Shown: positions 16,803-26,908 of the stretch, one piece after another
Layout: each line of letters begins with the position of its first letter
How positions within the stretch are numbered: the first letter of the stretch is position 1
Origin: JAHEJJ01 sp965212205
GTDB taxonomy: Bacteria; Bacteroidota; Bacteroidia; Flavobacteriales; Flavobacteriaceae
Assembly (NCBI GenBank): GCA_965212205.1
Contig: CBDBUX010000001.1
Coordinates: 62,001 to 126,000 of the forward strand
Length of the DNA stretch: 64,000 nucleotides
Direction: 5' to 3'
Made by a program: the position numbers and the translations under genes
Notes under the pieces: generated by a model
Databases searched by the model: none
Told to the model about the DNA's origin: nothing
Seen by the model: the letters and a program-made list of their open reading frames with translations, nothing else

Positions 16803-19800
16803 TCAATTAACCCTTAAGGCGCCTATTCCGGCCTCCCAAAGTTGTTTATTATAATCCGGTATACTTTGTTCTATCAGCATTCCGGCCTGCTGTTTAAGTC
16901 CAGACCATTGTTTATCCAATTCCTCCCGCCTTTCTTTAGAGCTCTTGTTCACTCTGGGGATGGCGCTATTGGTTTGGTCGATCATGAACATGTATTCGGC
17001 CGTAAATTTGTTTGGGAAATTCTCCACATCGTCATAAGCTTTCGACTTGCGTTGTACCATTTCTTTATCCCATCGATCTAGTTCTGCCAAAAGGAGTTTG
17101 CCTTCCTTCAGCAATCTTTCATCCTCCAAAGTCTCAATGATATTTTTTAGCTGACCCTGAACGTTGTGAAGGGAATTCACAGTAACATGCATTGATCTGA
17201 GCTCATCTTCCACTTCGCTCATAAACTTATCGTATTCCTTGTGTTGTGCCTCACTGATCTCGACACCCGGGGTATCGATGATCTTTCCGACGGTTTCAAC
17301 CGGCTGGTCACCATATGTTAGCCGTAACTTATAACTGCCTGGAGCAGCCCTGTGACCTGAAAAATTTGTTTCGAAATATACATTTGGCACCCCGGTTTTC
17401 GACTGGTGGCTGAGATCCCAAACAAACCTGTTCAGACCGGCTTTTTTAGTAAGAACCGGCTTGGCAGATGGTCCGCCATCCCACTTTTTAAAAGTGGTGT
17501 CTTTAACAGAGTTGAATCGTAATAACTCTTTCCCGTTACTATCGAGTATTTCCATTTGAAGATCCAAGGAATCGGCCATTTTGGGAAGCTCGTAATAAAT
17601 CACCATCCCGTTGGCTGGGTTAATACCCTGAAAAGGATCTGTTCCCTTAAAACTTTCATCACTACCATTCATATGGCTATACCAGGAAGCATAATATGCA
17701 TCTTCGGGCGCATATACTTTTAGTCCATTTTGTGTGGCTTTGTATTGGGAAAGCAGCGCAAGGTCGTCGAGAATCCAAAACGACCGGCCGGAGGTGGCGA
17801 TGATCAGATCACCCTGGTTGATTTTCAAATCTGTAATCGGACAAACCGGCAAGTTAAGCTGCAGCGATTCCCAGTTGAGTCCGCCATTCCAGGAAATATA
17901 TATCCCTTTCTCAGTGCCTGCGAAAAGCAAGTCTTTACGCTGCTGATCCTCTCTGACAACTCTCGTAAATGAACCATAAGGAATTCCTTTACTGATATTG
18001 GTCCAACTCTTACCATAGTTGGTTGTCTTATAAATGGCCGGTGTATAGTCATTGAATTTATAACGGGTGGTCGCGATGTAGGCAGTAGCCGGATCATGAG
18101 GTGAAACCTCGATAGCATTCACCAGACACTCCGATAGTCCTTTCGGAGTTACATTAGCCCAATTTTCACCGCCATCCTTGGTGATATGGACCAGGCCATC
18201 GTCACTGGCGGTCCAGAAAACCCCTTTCTCATGGGGAGATTCTATCATATAGATTATAGTCCCGTAATTCTCGGCCCCAACAGCTTCTACGGTATAGGGT
18301 CCTCCACCTTTACCCTGTTTTTCATCTATGTTCCTGGTCAGATCAGGTGAGATTTCTTCCCAGCTCAGTCCCATATCTCGGGTGCGCAGCACAACCTGGG
18401 CACAATGGTAGTAGGTGCCTGGCTCGTGTTTAGACCCTATGATAGGGGCATTCCAATTGTACAAATATTTCATATCCCTGGCTGCCTTTCCTAAATACTG
18501 AATTGGTGCAGCCATGATCTTGGTTTCTTGTTTGGATTCCATATCGAGTACTTCAATAGTACCCAGATAATTCCCTCCAAGTACATATCTCGGATTGTCA
18601 GGATCAAAAGCCGCATAGGCACTTTCTCCTCCGGCAGCATACGTCCAGTCCTGTTCGGAAATTCCGCCACGGCCTAACGACATATGCGGAATCCTCACAG
18701 AAGAATTGTCTTGTTGTCCGCCGTAAATATTATACGGGAACAAATTGTCGGTGTTAATCCTGTAAAACTGGGCAGTAGGCATATTGTCTTGCGTAGACCA
18801 GCTCTCCCCATAATTAAAACTAATGGCTGCTCCTCCGTCGTTGGCTATCACCATATTTTTTGAATTCTCAGGATTGATCCATAGGTCGTGAAAGTCGCCA
18901 TGGGTGCCGCTAAGCCTTTCCCAGCTTTTACCGCCGTCTATGGAGCGCAGCGCGGGGGCGCTCATCACATATACCGTATTTTCGTTATTAGGATCAGGAA
19001 ATACTTCTATATAATACCAGGCTCTTTGGACCAGGCGATTATCCCCGCTGACCATATTCCAACTTTTTCCTGCGTCGTTCGAAACAAAGAGTCCGCCTTT
19101 GTCCTTATCCGAATCACTTTCAATTAGAGCGAATACCTTATTGGGGTTTGCTCCGCTGACGGCAATGGCCATTTTGCCTTTTTCTTCGGGTAGGCCTTTA
19201 TGTATTTTCTTCCAATTAATACCCCCGTCAACAGATTTGTACAGTCCACTGCCTTCCCCGCCGCTAATCACCTTATGAGGTTTTCGTTGATGATGCCACA
19301 TGGCTGCGTACAACGTCTCAGGTGTTTTGGAATCCATAGACAGTTCGGCACAGCCCGTCAGATCATTTACAAACAATATTTGATTCCAGGTTATGCCACC
19401 ATCTGTGGTTTTATAGATCCCTCTTTCTTTATTCGGCCCATGTAATGCCCCCTGTGCACCTACATAAACAATATCAGGATTGGTGGGGTGTATGCGTATC
19501 CTGGAAATATGCTGGGTAGCCTCCAGGCCGATCTTAGTCCAGGTTTTCCCAGCATCGACCGATTTGTAAACGCCATCACCATAGGATGTCATAACTCCCC
19601 TGGGAGCATGTTCTCCCATGCCGCAGTATAAGATATTGGGATTCGATGGGGCTACCGCAATCGCCCCCACAGATCCGGTTTGAAAATACCCGTCAGAAAT
19701 ATTATCCCATCGCTGGCCGGCGTCGGTGGTTTTCCATAATCCGCCCCCTGTTGTTCCCATGTAATAGGTTAAGGGATCTCCCTTCACTCCGGTAGCACAT

Positions 19801-19928
19801 ACCGATCTTCCGCCTCTGAAAGGTCCTATATTACGGTACTTTAGGGGTTTAAAATATTCTTCAGCACTTTGAGCACCAAGTGTAATGGTGAATAATAAAG
19901 CAATGATTAATTGGGTCGTAATTCTCAT
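16803..19928 (-). CDS. Secreted sortilin-like/BNR-repeat propeller protein (copy 2)
   Basis: This 1041-residue protein has a signal peptide (1-19). Its long repeat region is of the VPS10/sortilin or BNR 'glycosyl hydrolase' type, with many 'STDGGxTWxxI' turns such as 'KTTDGGITWNQI' and 'KSVDGGINWKKI'. A 'WILDDL' segment and a C-terminal helical region follow. It is a paralogue of the gene 14 nt upstream (19943-23086): both share 'YRNIGPFRGGRS', 'GTTGGGLWKTTD' and the same domain order. The family is often annotated as glycosyl hydrolase, but no catalytic activity can be read from the sequence. It is likely secreted or at the cell surface. Confidence 0.85.
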   Translation of the reverse strand: MRITTQLIIALLFTITLGAQSAEEYFKPLKYRNIGPFRGGRSVCATGVKGDPLTYYMGTTGGGLWKTTDAGQRWDNISDGYFQTGSVGAIAVAPSNPNILYCGMGEHAPRGVMTSYGDGVYKSVDAGKTWTKIGLEATQHISRIRIHPTNPDIVYVGAQGALHGPNKERGIYKTTDGGITWNQILFVNDLTGCAELSMDSKTPETLYAAMWHHQRKPHKVISGGEGSGLYKSVDGGINWKKIHKGLPEEKGKMAIAVSGANPNKVFALIESDSDKDKGGLFVSNDAGKSWNMVSGDNRLVQRAWYYIEVFPDPNNENTVYVMSAPALRSIDGGKSWERLSGTHGDFHDLWINPENSKNMVIANDGGAAISFNYGESWSTQDNMPTAQFYRINTDNLFPYNIYGGQQDNSSVRIPHMSLGRGGISEQDWTYAAGGESAYAAFDPDNPRYVLGGNYLGTIEVLDMESKQETKIMAAPIQYLGKAARDMKYLYNWNAPIIGSKHEPGTYYHCAQVVLRTRDMGLSWEEISPDLTRNIDEKQGKGGGPYTVEAVGAENYGTIIYMIESPHEKGVFWTASDDGLVHITKDGGENWANVTPKGLSECLVNAIEVSPHDPATAYIATTRYKFNDYTPAIYKTTNYGKSWTNISKGIPYGSFTRVVREDQQRKDLLFAGTEKGIYISWNGGLNWESLQLNLPVCPITDLKINQGDLIIATSGRSFWILDDLALLSQYKATQNGLKVYAPEDAYYASWYSHMNGSDESFKGTDPFQGINPANGMVIYYELPKMADSLDLQMEILDSNGKELLRFNSVKDTTFKKWDGGPSAKPVLTKKAGLNRFVWDLSHQSKTGVPNVYFETNFSGHRAAPGSYKLRLTYGDQPVETVGKIIDTPGVEISEAQHKEYDKFMSEVEDELRSMHVTVNSLHNVQGQLKNIIETLEDERLLKEGKLLLAELDRWDKEMVQRKSKAYDDVENFPNKFTAEYMFMIDQTNSAIPRVNKSSKERREELDKQWSGLKQQAGMLIEQSIPDYNKQLWEAGIGALRVN

Positions 19929-19942
19929 CTTTAAATCGTGTA

Positions 19943-22900
19943 TTAATGGTCTTGCAGAAACAAATAGTCTAAGTTCAAATCGTTAAAAGTCTTGTTGAAA
20001 GCTTCTATCTCATCATCCACAAGGTTGTTAAATGCATCTAATTGTGTGTTGATCTCCCTTGTGAGTTCGTTTTTTACTGAGATATCCTGTTCGGTTGGTG
20101 GAAAATCATCAAGGGTCACCAAGCTGTTCAAATGACCTAGTTTATTGGTAAGGCGGATCGGGAAATTTAAGGGGTCTTGTCCGCTTCTGTTTTGCGTCTG
20201 ATAGAGGGCCTTTTCTACCTCCCCAAAATCCTCTTTCATTTTTTTTGCTTTCTCAACTAGCGCTGCTGTGGCCTCCTGATCCTTATACCGTTCGGTGAAT
20301 TCATCAAGTTGCAAGGAGATCTTCCTGATTTTTTTTATCGACTGATGAGCAGCATCAACCGTCTTATTTACTTCAGTCACAAAATCGTACTGTTTTTGCA
20401 TATCCTCTATGCCCACTTCTGCCCGTGGATCTGCCATGATCGTAAACTCCTGCAGCTGTTTCCTCCCATTGATGTTGAGCTCTACCTGATAACTCCCGGG
20501 TACGGCTTTTGGACCATTGAGATTGGCCCACCAAAGGATCATCCCTTCCAGTTTCTCAGCGCCCTTTCCTCTGGTATCCCAAACATGTGTATTTCCACCT
20601 TTTTTCACCTCGAGCTTTTTCTTTTTATCCTTGGAAGAATTCGAATAACTAGCCAGGGTATCCCCACTTTTGTTGGAGTAAACCAGCGAAATACTATCTT
20701 TTGGAAGAAGATCTTTTATATAGAAATGGGTGATGACACCATTGGGATGATTAGTCCCTGCAGTTTTCGAAGGTTTCTCAGTAGTGCCTCCTTTTGTACG
20801 ATAGCTGGCCTTGGGTTTGAACAGGATTGCTTTAGCCTGTTTCGAATCTTCTTTTAATTGATGCATCACCGTTAGATCGTCCAGAATCCACACCGAACGG
20901 CCCTGGGTGGCAACCACTAAATTCTGCTCCTTCACGGCCAGGTCGGTAATCGGAACAATAGGCAGGTTTTGCTGAAATGGCTGCCAGGTGGCCCCATCGT
21001 TAAAACTTACATACATCCCGGTCTCGGTGCCGGCATAGAGCAATCCTTTACGATCGGCGTCTTCCCTGAGTACCCTGGTAAAATGTTCCGATCCAATACC
21101 GTTGGTGATCTTTTTCCAGCTGGCACCAAAGTCTGTTGTTTTATACAGGTAGGGTTTAAAATCTCCGAGTTTATATCGGGTTGCAGCAACATAACATGTT
21201 CCTTCATCGAAATGTGAAGGTTCAATACTGTTGATCATACTCCATTCCGGAAGTTGGGGCGGCGTAATATTTTGCCAATTAGCTCCTCCATCACGGGTAA
21301 TATGGATAAGGCCATCGTCACTTCCAACCCATATAAGTCCCTCACTGATCGGGCTTTCATTGGCTGCGAATATCGTGCAGTAGTATTCAACACCTGTATT
21401 GTCTTGTGTAATAGGACCGCCGCTGGAAACTATCCTTTTAGGATCATTGCGGGTCAGGTCATCGCTAAGTAATTCCCAGCTCTGTCCTTCATTTGTGCTC
21501 ATATGCACATGATTAGAGAATGCATATAGTTTCTTGGGGTTGTGTTTGCTGAAAATTATGGGGAAGTTCCACTGAAAACGGTATTTCATGCCTTCAGCGC
21601 CATAACCCATCGGATTATCAGGCCATACGTTAATTGCTCGTACCGTTTTTGACTTATGGTTAACCCTGGTTAAAAACCCTCCATAACTGCCACCATAGAC
21701 GATATCACTGTCATTGGGATCCACAGCTATATGAGCCGATTCACCCCCGGCTGTCGGTTCCCAATCATCTTCATCGATCACGTTACCCCCACTCCGGTGA
21801 TTGATACGGATCGTGCTGTTGTCTTGTTGTGCTACATAGATGCGGTATGGAAATGCATTGTCTGTTGTAACACGATAGAATTGTGCAGTGGGTTGATTAT
21901 AATATGTACTCCAGGTAGCACCACCGTCGTAGGAGACCTGTGCGCCTCCATCATCACCGATAATCATGCGATCAGAGTTTTCCGGTGAAATCCAGAGGTC
22001 ATGGTGATCGCCATGCGGCGCATTGAAAGTTTCAAAAGTCTTACCCCCGTCTTTCGAGCGGTGGTAGCGTACATTAAGTACATAAACCAGATCTTCATCC
22101 TCGGTGTCTGCATAAACACGCGTATAATACCAGGCCCTCTGCCTTAGCTTCCGTTCTTCGTTTATACGTTCCCATTTTTTACCTCCGTCATCGGAACGGT
22201 ATAGTCCGCCTTTCTCCTTATGTTCTACAATGGCCCATATGCGTTCTGAGTTCTTAGGTGATACCGTTACGCCAATAATTCCCAGGGTATCTTTTGGGAA
22301 GCCTTCATGTTTAGAGATTTCTTTCCAGTTGGCTCCTCCGTCTGTACTCTTCCATAAGGCAGATCCAGGTCCTCCACTACTCAGACTATAAGGAGTTCTT
22401 CGAACTCGCCAGGTGGAAGCATACAGAATTCTGGGATTGTTGGGATCGAGGATTAGATCGACCGCTCCCGCATGGTCGTTAACAAACAAAATATTCTGCC
22501 AGTTCTTACCCCCGTCTGTGCTTTTATAAATCCCCCGCTCTTTTGTGGGTTTGTAAATATTTCCAAGCACTGCGGCGTATACGATCTCATGATCCTTAGG
22601 ATGCACTCTTAAGCGGGGGATATGCCGACTCTTTTCGAGTCCGGATTGTTTCCAACTTTTCCCCGCATCGGTACTTTTCCATATCCCATATCCTGATGAA
22701 ACATTGCCTCTTACAGTTTTTTCTCCTCCACCCACATAAATCACGTTGGGATCGCTTTTGGCTACTTCCACGGCGCCTATGCTACCACCAAAATACCCGT
22801 CCGAGATGTTTTCCCAGCTACGGCCCCCATCCGTGGTCTTCCATACACCTCCACCGGTGGCTCCAAAATAAAATAGATTGGGATTACCGGGCACTCCGGT

Positions 22901-23086
22901 AACCGAGGCAGAACGTCCTCCTCTAAAGGGGCCAACCAGACGGTAATCCATACTCGAATAGAGTTCGAGAGGGATTTGAGAAGTATCAGACTGATTATCT
23001 TTTTTCCTTTTTTGGCCTTGAGATGGGATCGCCATTAGCAAGAACAGGAGAAGAAGCATGCCTCCCTTGGTCAGCGTATTGATCAT
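19943..23086 (-). CDS. Secreted sortilin-like/BNR-repeat propeller protein (copy 1)
   Basis: The product has 1047 residues from the ATG at 23086. The frame stays open 50 codons further, but the signal peptide MINTLTKGGMLLLLFLLMAI begins at this ATG. It has the same architecture as its downstream neighbour: 'GPFRGGRS', repeated 'KSTDGGKNWQNI'-type turns, 'VWILDDL' and a helical C-terminal tail. Its propeller blades would form a large ring structure at the cell surface or outside. It heads a minus-strand series with copy 2 and hemJ, separated by 14 and 1 nt. Function is unknown. Confidence 0.85.
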   Translation of the reverse strand: MINTLTKGGMLLLLFLLMAIPSQGQKRKKDNQSDTSQIPLELYSSMDYRLVGPFRGGRSASVTGVPGNPNLFYFGATGGGVWKTTDGGRSWENISDGYFGGSIGAVEVAKSDPNVIYVGGGEKTVRGNVSSGYGIWKSTDAGKSWKQSGLEKSRHIPRLRVHPKDHEIVYAAVLGNIYKPTKERGIYKSTDGGKNWQNILFVNDHAGAVDLILDPNNPRILYASTWRVRRTPYSLSSGGPGSALWKSTDGGANWKEISKHEGFPKDTLGIIGVTVSPKNSERIWAIVEHKEKGGLYRSDDGGKKWERINEERKLRQRAWYYTRVYADTEDEDLVYVLNVRYHRSKDGGKTFETFNAPHGDHHDLWISPENSDRMIIGDDGGAQVSYDGGATWSTYYNQPTAQFYRVTTDNAFPYRIYVAQQDNSTIRINHRSGGNVIDEDDWEPTAGGESAHIAVDPNDSDIVYGGSYGGFLTRVNHKSKTVRAINVWPDNPMGYGAEGMKYRFQWNFPIIFSKHNPKKLYAFSNHVHMSTNEGQSWELLSDDLTRNDPKRIVSSGGPITQDNTGVEYYCTIFAANESPISEGLIWVGSDDGLIHITRDGGANWQNITPPQLPEWSMINSIEPSHFDEGTCYVAATRYKLGDFKPYLYKTTDFGASWKKITNGIGSEHFTRVLREDADRKGLLYAGTETGMYVSFNDGATWQPFQQNLPIVPITDLAVKEQNLVVATQGRSVWILDDLTVMHQLKEDSKQAKAILFKPKASYRTKGGTTEKPSKTAGTNHPNGVITHFYIKDLLPKDSISLVYSNKSGDTLASYSNSSKDKKKKLEVKKGGNTHVWDTRGKGAEKLEGMILWWANLNGPKAVPGSYQVELNINGRKQLQEFTIMADPRAEVGIEDMQKQYDFVTEVNKTVDAAHQSIKKIRKISLQLDEFTERYKDQEATAALVEKAKKMKEDFGEVEKALYQTQNRSGQDPLNFPIRLTNKLGHLNSLVTLDDFPPTEQDISVKNELTREINTQLDAFNNLVDDEIEAFNKTFNDLNLDYLFLQDH

Positions 23087-23345
23087 TATTTTCCTATGTT
23101 GAGTTAGCAGGACTAAATGTAAGCAAAAAGAACATATCCAAGGATTAATAGTACATAAGAAAGCAGCAATGATCCTATGATCTATTATGATATCCAAGTT
23201 AAAAATTCTCCCTGATGGTATCGCCAGATGATGCATCGGTATTTTGTTGTAAATTCAGGGCATAAGCAGACTCGTATGTTAAAATCTCAGTTTGTAAAAA
23301 ATGTCGGCCTGCTTGAAATAGTATTGAACTTTAACAGAATAATAC

Positions 23346-24230
23346 ATGATACTCAACAAGAGAATCCCTTTGAAATACTGGTTGAATCTCATTAAGTGGG
23401 ACATTGTCATTGTCTCCGTGTTCTCCTTTTTAATCTTTTTTATTCAGGACTATCTGATCCTGATCAATATTCCAATTACCGTAGGGGGCTTTCTTGGCAC
23501 CGCCATAGCCCTTTTGTTATCTTTTAAGCTGGCTCAATCCTATGACCGTTGGTGGGAAGCCCGAAAGATATGGGGTGCTATCGTAAACGATTCCAGAACA
23601 CTGGTATTGCAGGTTAAACACTTTTTGGCCCCTGAGAATATCGCTGTGGTAAAAACAATAGGGAATCGTCAGATTGCCTGGTGTTATGCTGCAGGCAATC
23701 ATCTGCGTAAGTTAGACTCCAGTGAGACAGTTATGCTATTGGTCTCTGAAATGGAATGGGAAGGAATCCAGAATAAACCACATATGCCGATAGCGCTATT
23801 GGATCTCCATAGCGGGGATATATCTGCCCTGCACAAAAGCGGTGAAATCAATGATTTTCAACATATACAAATCGACAATACCCTTGTTAGATTAACCGCT
23901 TCGATCGGTAGAGCCGAACGGATTAAAAACACCGTGTTTCCCGCAACCTACCGAGTGATTTTACATTTCTTTATTTATATTTTTTTGATAGTACTCTCCA
24001 TTCCTTTGGCCGAACTACTTGAATTTGCAGAGATCCCATTACTTATCGGGATTTCTCTGCCTTTCTTTCTGTTGGAAAAGATCGCCTTTACCATTCAGGA
24101 TCCCTTCGACAATCATCCAACGGATACTGCTATGACAGATATTTCTCAGAACATCGAAAAAAATATTCGGCAATTGCTCGATGAAGATATCCCAGAGTTC
24201 AAAAGCAAGCCATCTTTTTACGTGCTCTGA
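23346..24230 (+). CDS. Bestrophin family (UPF0187/RFP-TM) membrane protein
   Basis: The product is 294 residues. Near-N-terminal 'IPLKYWLNLIKWDIVIVSVFS' leads into the first helices. The family signature 'SYDRWWEARKIWGAIVNDSR' follows the second membrane segment, and 'IPLAELLEFAEIP' and 'DPFDNHPTDTAMTDIS' occur near the C-terminus, as in bacterial bestrophin homologues. Bacterial members form pentameric ion channels, and KpBest is cation selective. The gene is divergent from the propeller operon and 57 nt before the P1 peptidase gene. Confidence 0.88.
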   Translation: MILNKRIPLKYWLNLIKWDIVIVSVFSFLIFFIQDYLILINIPITVGGFLGTAIALLLSFKLAQSYDRWWEARKIWGAIVNDSRTLVLQVKHFLAPENIAVVKTIGNRQIAWCYAAGNHLRKLDSSETVMLLVSEMEWEGIQNKPHMPIALLDLHSGDISALHKSGEINDFQHIQIDNTLVRLTASIGRAERIKNTVFPATYRVILHFFIYIFLIVLSIPLAELLEFAEIPLLIGISLPFFLLEKIAFTIQDPFDNHPTDTAMTDISQNIEKNIRQLLDEDIPEFKSKPSFYVL

Positions 24231-24287
24231 GTATTTTATCGGCCTTAATTTTATTTAACTTGTATCAACCAAAATCGCACCGGCATA

Positions 24288-25424
24288 ATGAAAAAGTTCA
24301 TTTTGACCTCGGCGCTTGCCCTGATTATTATTCATATTGCAATGTCGCAGGAAAAACGTCTTAGAGATTATGGAATTGAGATCGGTGTTCTGCGCCCGGG
24401 TCAATATAATACGATTTCTGATGTAGAAGGTGTCCTGGTTGGTCATCGAACACTGATCAAAGGTCAAAACATCCGGACAGGTGTTACCGCAATACTTCCG
24501 TATGGTGGTAATATTTTTCAACGAAAGGTTCCTGCAGCTATATATATTGGAAACGGCTACGGCAAGTTGGCCGGTTATAGCCAGGTTGAAGAGCTGGGGA
24601 ATTTGGAAACGCCGGTGATCCTCACCAATACCCTTAGTGTGCCTAAAGCTTCAGATGCGCTTATCAGTTATTCTCTCGGATTTGCCAAAAATGAAAACAT
24701 CAGGTCGGTAAACCCAGTGGTCGGAGAAACCAACGACGGCTTTCTAAATGATATCAGGGGTCGGCATGTAAAAGAGGAAGACGTATTGCTGGCTATAGAA
24801 AATGCCGATAGCGGGCCTATCGCAGAAGGGAATGTGGGCGCAGGAACAGGTACAGTTTGTTTTGGATTTAAGGGCGGTATTGGTACGGCCTCGAGAGTGG
24901 TTCCCCAGGAGAGTGGCGCCTTCACAGTAGGGGTTCTGGTTCAAACCAATTTTGGTGGTGTACTCGAAATCAACGGGGTCCCTATTGCCAAGGAATTAGG
25001 AAATTATGCCGAAGCCTATAAATACAAATCAGACGGTTCCTGCATGATCATAGTCGCTACCGATGCCCCTCTCAACTCACGGAATCTTAAGCGTTTGGCA
25101 AAACGCGCTTTTATGGGTCTGGCTAAAACTGGAGGGATTGCATCGAATGGAAGCGGGGATTATGTTATCGCTTTTTCCACCTCCGAGGCTAACCGGATCC
25201 CAGCTCTCGCTGATGAGATCAGTACTAAGGGCGTTTTTCTTAGAAATGAAGCGATGACCCCCTTATTTCTAGCAGCAATTGAGGCTACTGAAGAAGCCAT
25301 ATTAAACTCTTTGTTCGCTGCTAAAACGATGAGCGGCTATAAAGGTCATACCGCCAAAGCATTGCCGATCGAGGAGGTATTGACCATTATGAAAAAATAC
25401 AACAAAATAAAAGAGGAAAAATAG
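24288..25424 (+). CDS. P1 family peptidase (DmpA/BapA-like aminopeptidase), exported
   Basis: This 378-residue enzyme has a signal peptide (1-20). It belongs to the S58 (DmpA) family of N-terminal nucleophile hydrolases. The expected self-cleavage site is Gly250-Ser251 in the conserved 'DGSCMIIVATDAPL', at nearly the same position as in DmpA. Ser251 would become the catalytic N-terminal nucleophile of the small subunit. Family members act on L-aminopeptides, D-amino acid esters or beta-peptides; the choice cannot be read here. It ends 12 nt before the convergent MATE gene. Confidence 0.9.
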   Translation: MKKFILTSALALIIIHIAMSQEKRLRDYGIEIGVLRPGQYNTISDVEGVLVGHRTLIKGQNIRTGVTAILPYGGNIFQRKVPAAIYIGNGYGKLAGYSQVEELGNLETPVILTNTLSVPKASDALISYSLGFAKNENIRSVNPVVGETNDGFLNDIRGRHVKEEDVLLAIENADSGPIAEGNVGAGTGTVCFGFKGGIGTASRVVPQESGAFTVGVLVQTNFGGVLEINGVPIAKELGNYAEAYKYKSDGSCMIIVATDAPLNSRNLKRLAKRAFMGLAKTGGIASNGSGDYVIAFSTSEANRIPALADEISTKGVFLRNEAMTPLFLAAIEATEEAILNSLFAAKTMSGYKGHTAKALPIEEVLTIMKKYNKIKEEK

Positions 25425-25436
25425 GCCGAGCTTAGC

Positions 25437-26828
25437 TTAGGCCTCCTTAGGGGGCATCAGTGACTGCCTGATTTCCTTCCGAAGATAGAATCCTGTCACT
25501 ACGGTTGCCAAAACATCTGCAATAGGAAAAGAAATCCAAACCCCAAATTCTCCAAAATAGAGGGGTAGGATTAAAATTAAGGGTATAAAAAAGAAACCCT
25601 GGCGGGTGAGGGTGAGCAATAATGCAGGAATAGCCTTTCCTACTGCCTGAAAATAAGCGGCTCCGATAAGTTGTAATGCAATTATTGGCGTAGCTGCAAA
25701 TACCCATCGCATGGCCGGAGGTGCATGTTGCAAAACAAAAAGGTTGGTAGTCTTTTCAATCGCTGGCAAATCAGGTCGATCGCTCAGAAATAAGGAGGTA
25801 ATCGCCTCCGGGAATACCATTAATCCTATAAACACCAGGGTCGCCACGAATGCCGCATACTTGATCGCCGTATTGATACTCTCTCGTACTCTTCCATATT
25901 GTCTGGCACCATAATTATACCCTGCAATCGGCAGGAACCCCTGTGTTACCCCAAAGACCGGGAAAAATGCAAACATCAACATCCGGCCAATAATAGCATA
26001 GACCGCAATCAGAGGTTCGCCCCCAAGATTAAAGAGTATGTTGTTCATCAGCAAATAGGTAATACTGGTCACGGCCTGACGAGACAAGGTGACAAAACCA
26101 AGCGCTCCAATTTCCCTGAGAATACCATGGTCAAAATAAAAATCTGCCATGGTGATCTTCAACTCCGAATTCGGAGACCTGAAATACCAAAAGATATATG
26201 CAAAACACAGCAAATAACTGCCAGTAGTAGCCCATGCTGCTCCAAACATCCCCCATTCAAAAACGTAGATAAAAATATAGTCGAGCAGCAGATTTCCTAC
26301 CGATGGAATGATCATTGCGATCATAGCAAAGCGGGGTTTCCCCTCTGCCCTGATCACTGTATTGCCCATCATGCACAATGCCAGGAAGGGCACCCCGTAT
26401 AAAACGATTGTATAATAGACCTTGGCAGGTTCGAAGATGGCGCCTTTTCCCCCGAATAGAGGAATTAGACTGTCGACGTAATACAGACCTAAAGAAACCA
26501 TCCCTAGTGTTAGCAATACCGTCAGGGTGATCTGATTACCAAACGTCTTAAGTGCCTGCATTTTGCGGTCCGCTCCCAGAGCCCTCGAGATAATACTGCT
26601 ACCACCGATCCCTATTGCCATGCCCAGGGCGGCGATAAAGAAAGATACAGGCAGAACCACATTGATAGCGGCTATGGCGATGGAACCGATCCAGTTCCCT
26701 ACAAAAATTGTATCGACCAAAATATTGAGACTCATCACCAGGATACCGATAGAAGCAGGTACCGCCTGACGTACTAAGAGCTTGCCAATAGGGTCGGTTC
26801 CTAACTGATCTGATGATATTTTTGCCAT
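25437..26828 (-). CDS. MATE family efflux transporter
   Basis: The 463-residue protein has about 12 membrane helices in two MatE repeats. The first has 'LLVRQAVPASIGILVMSLN' and 'VDTIFVGNWIG'; the second begins near 'LGFVTLSRQAVTSITYLLMN'. MATE proteins exchange Na+ or H+ for drugs and other cations across the inner membrane; substrates are not predictable. It lies 80 nt downstream of ferrochelatase on the same strand, so read-through from hemH is possible. The ATG at 26828 is directly followed by the expected polar N-terminus. Confidence 0.9.
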   Translation of the reverse strand: MAKISSDQLGTDPIGKLLVRQAVPASIGILVMSLNILVDTIFVGNWIGSIAIAAINVVLPVSFFIAALGMAIGIGGSSIISRALGADRKMQALKTFGNQITLTVLLTLGMVSLGLYYVDSLIPLFGGKGAIFEPAKVYYTIVLYGVPFLALCMMGNTVIRAEGKPRFAMIAMIIPSVGNLLLDYIFIYVFEWGMFGAAWATTGSYLLCFAYIFWYFRSPNSELKITMADFYFDHGILREIGALGFVTLSRQAVTSITYLLMNNILFNLGGEPLIAVYAIIGRMLMFAFFPVFGVTQGFLPIAGYNYGARQYGRVRESINTAIKYAAFVATLVFIGLMVFPEAITSLFLSDRPDLPAIEKTTNLFVLQHAPPAMRWVFAATPIIALQLIGAAYFQAVGKAIPALLLTLTRQGFFFIPLILILPLYFGEFGVWISFPIADVLATVVTGFYLRKEIRQSLMPPKEA

Positions 26829-26908
26829 ATTTTACTCGTTAAACTGAACATAGTAAATACCAGAAAGAAGATCTTGAACAATACCCCAATCAAGAATATC
26901 CAGATTCG

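Noticed and set aside
23087..23236. 50-codon upstream extension of the first propeller protein
   Set aside because: The signal peptide starts at the ATG at 23086; the extension would place it inside the chain.
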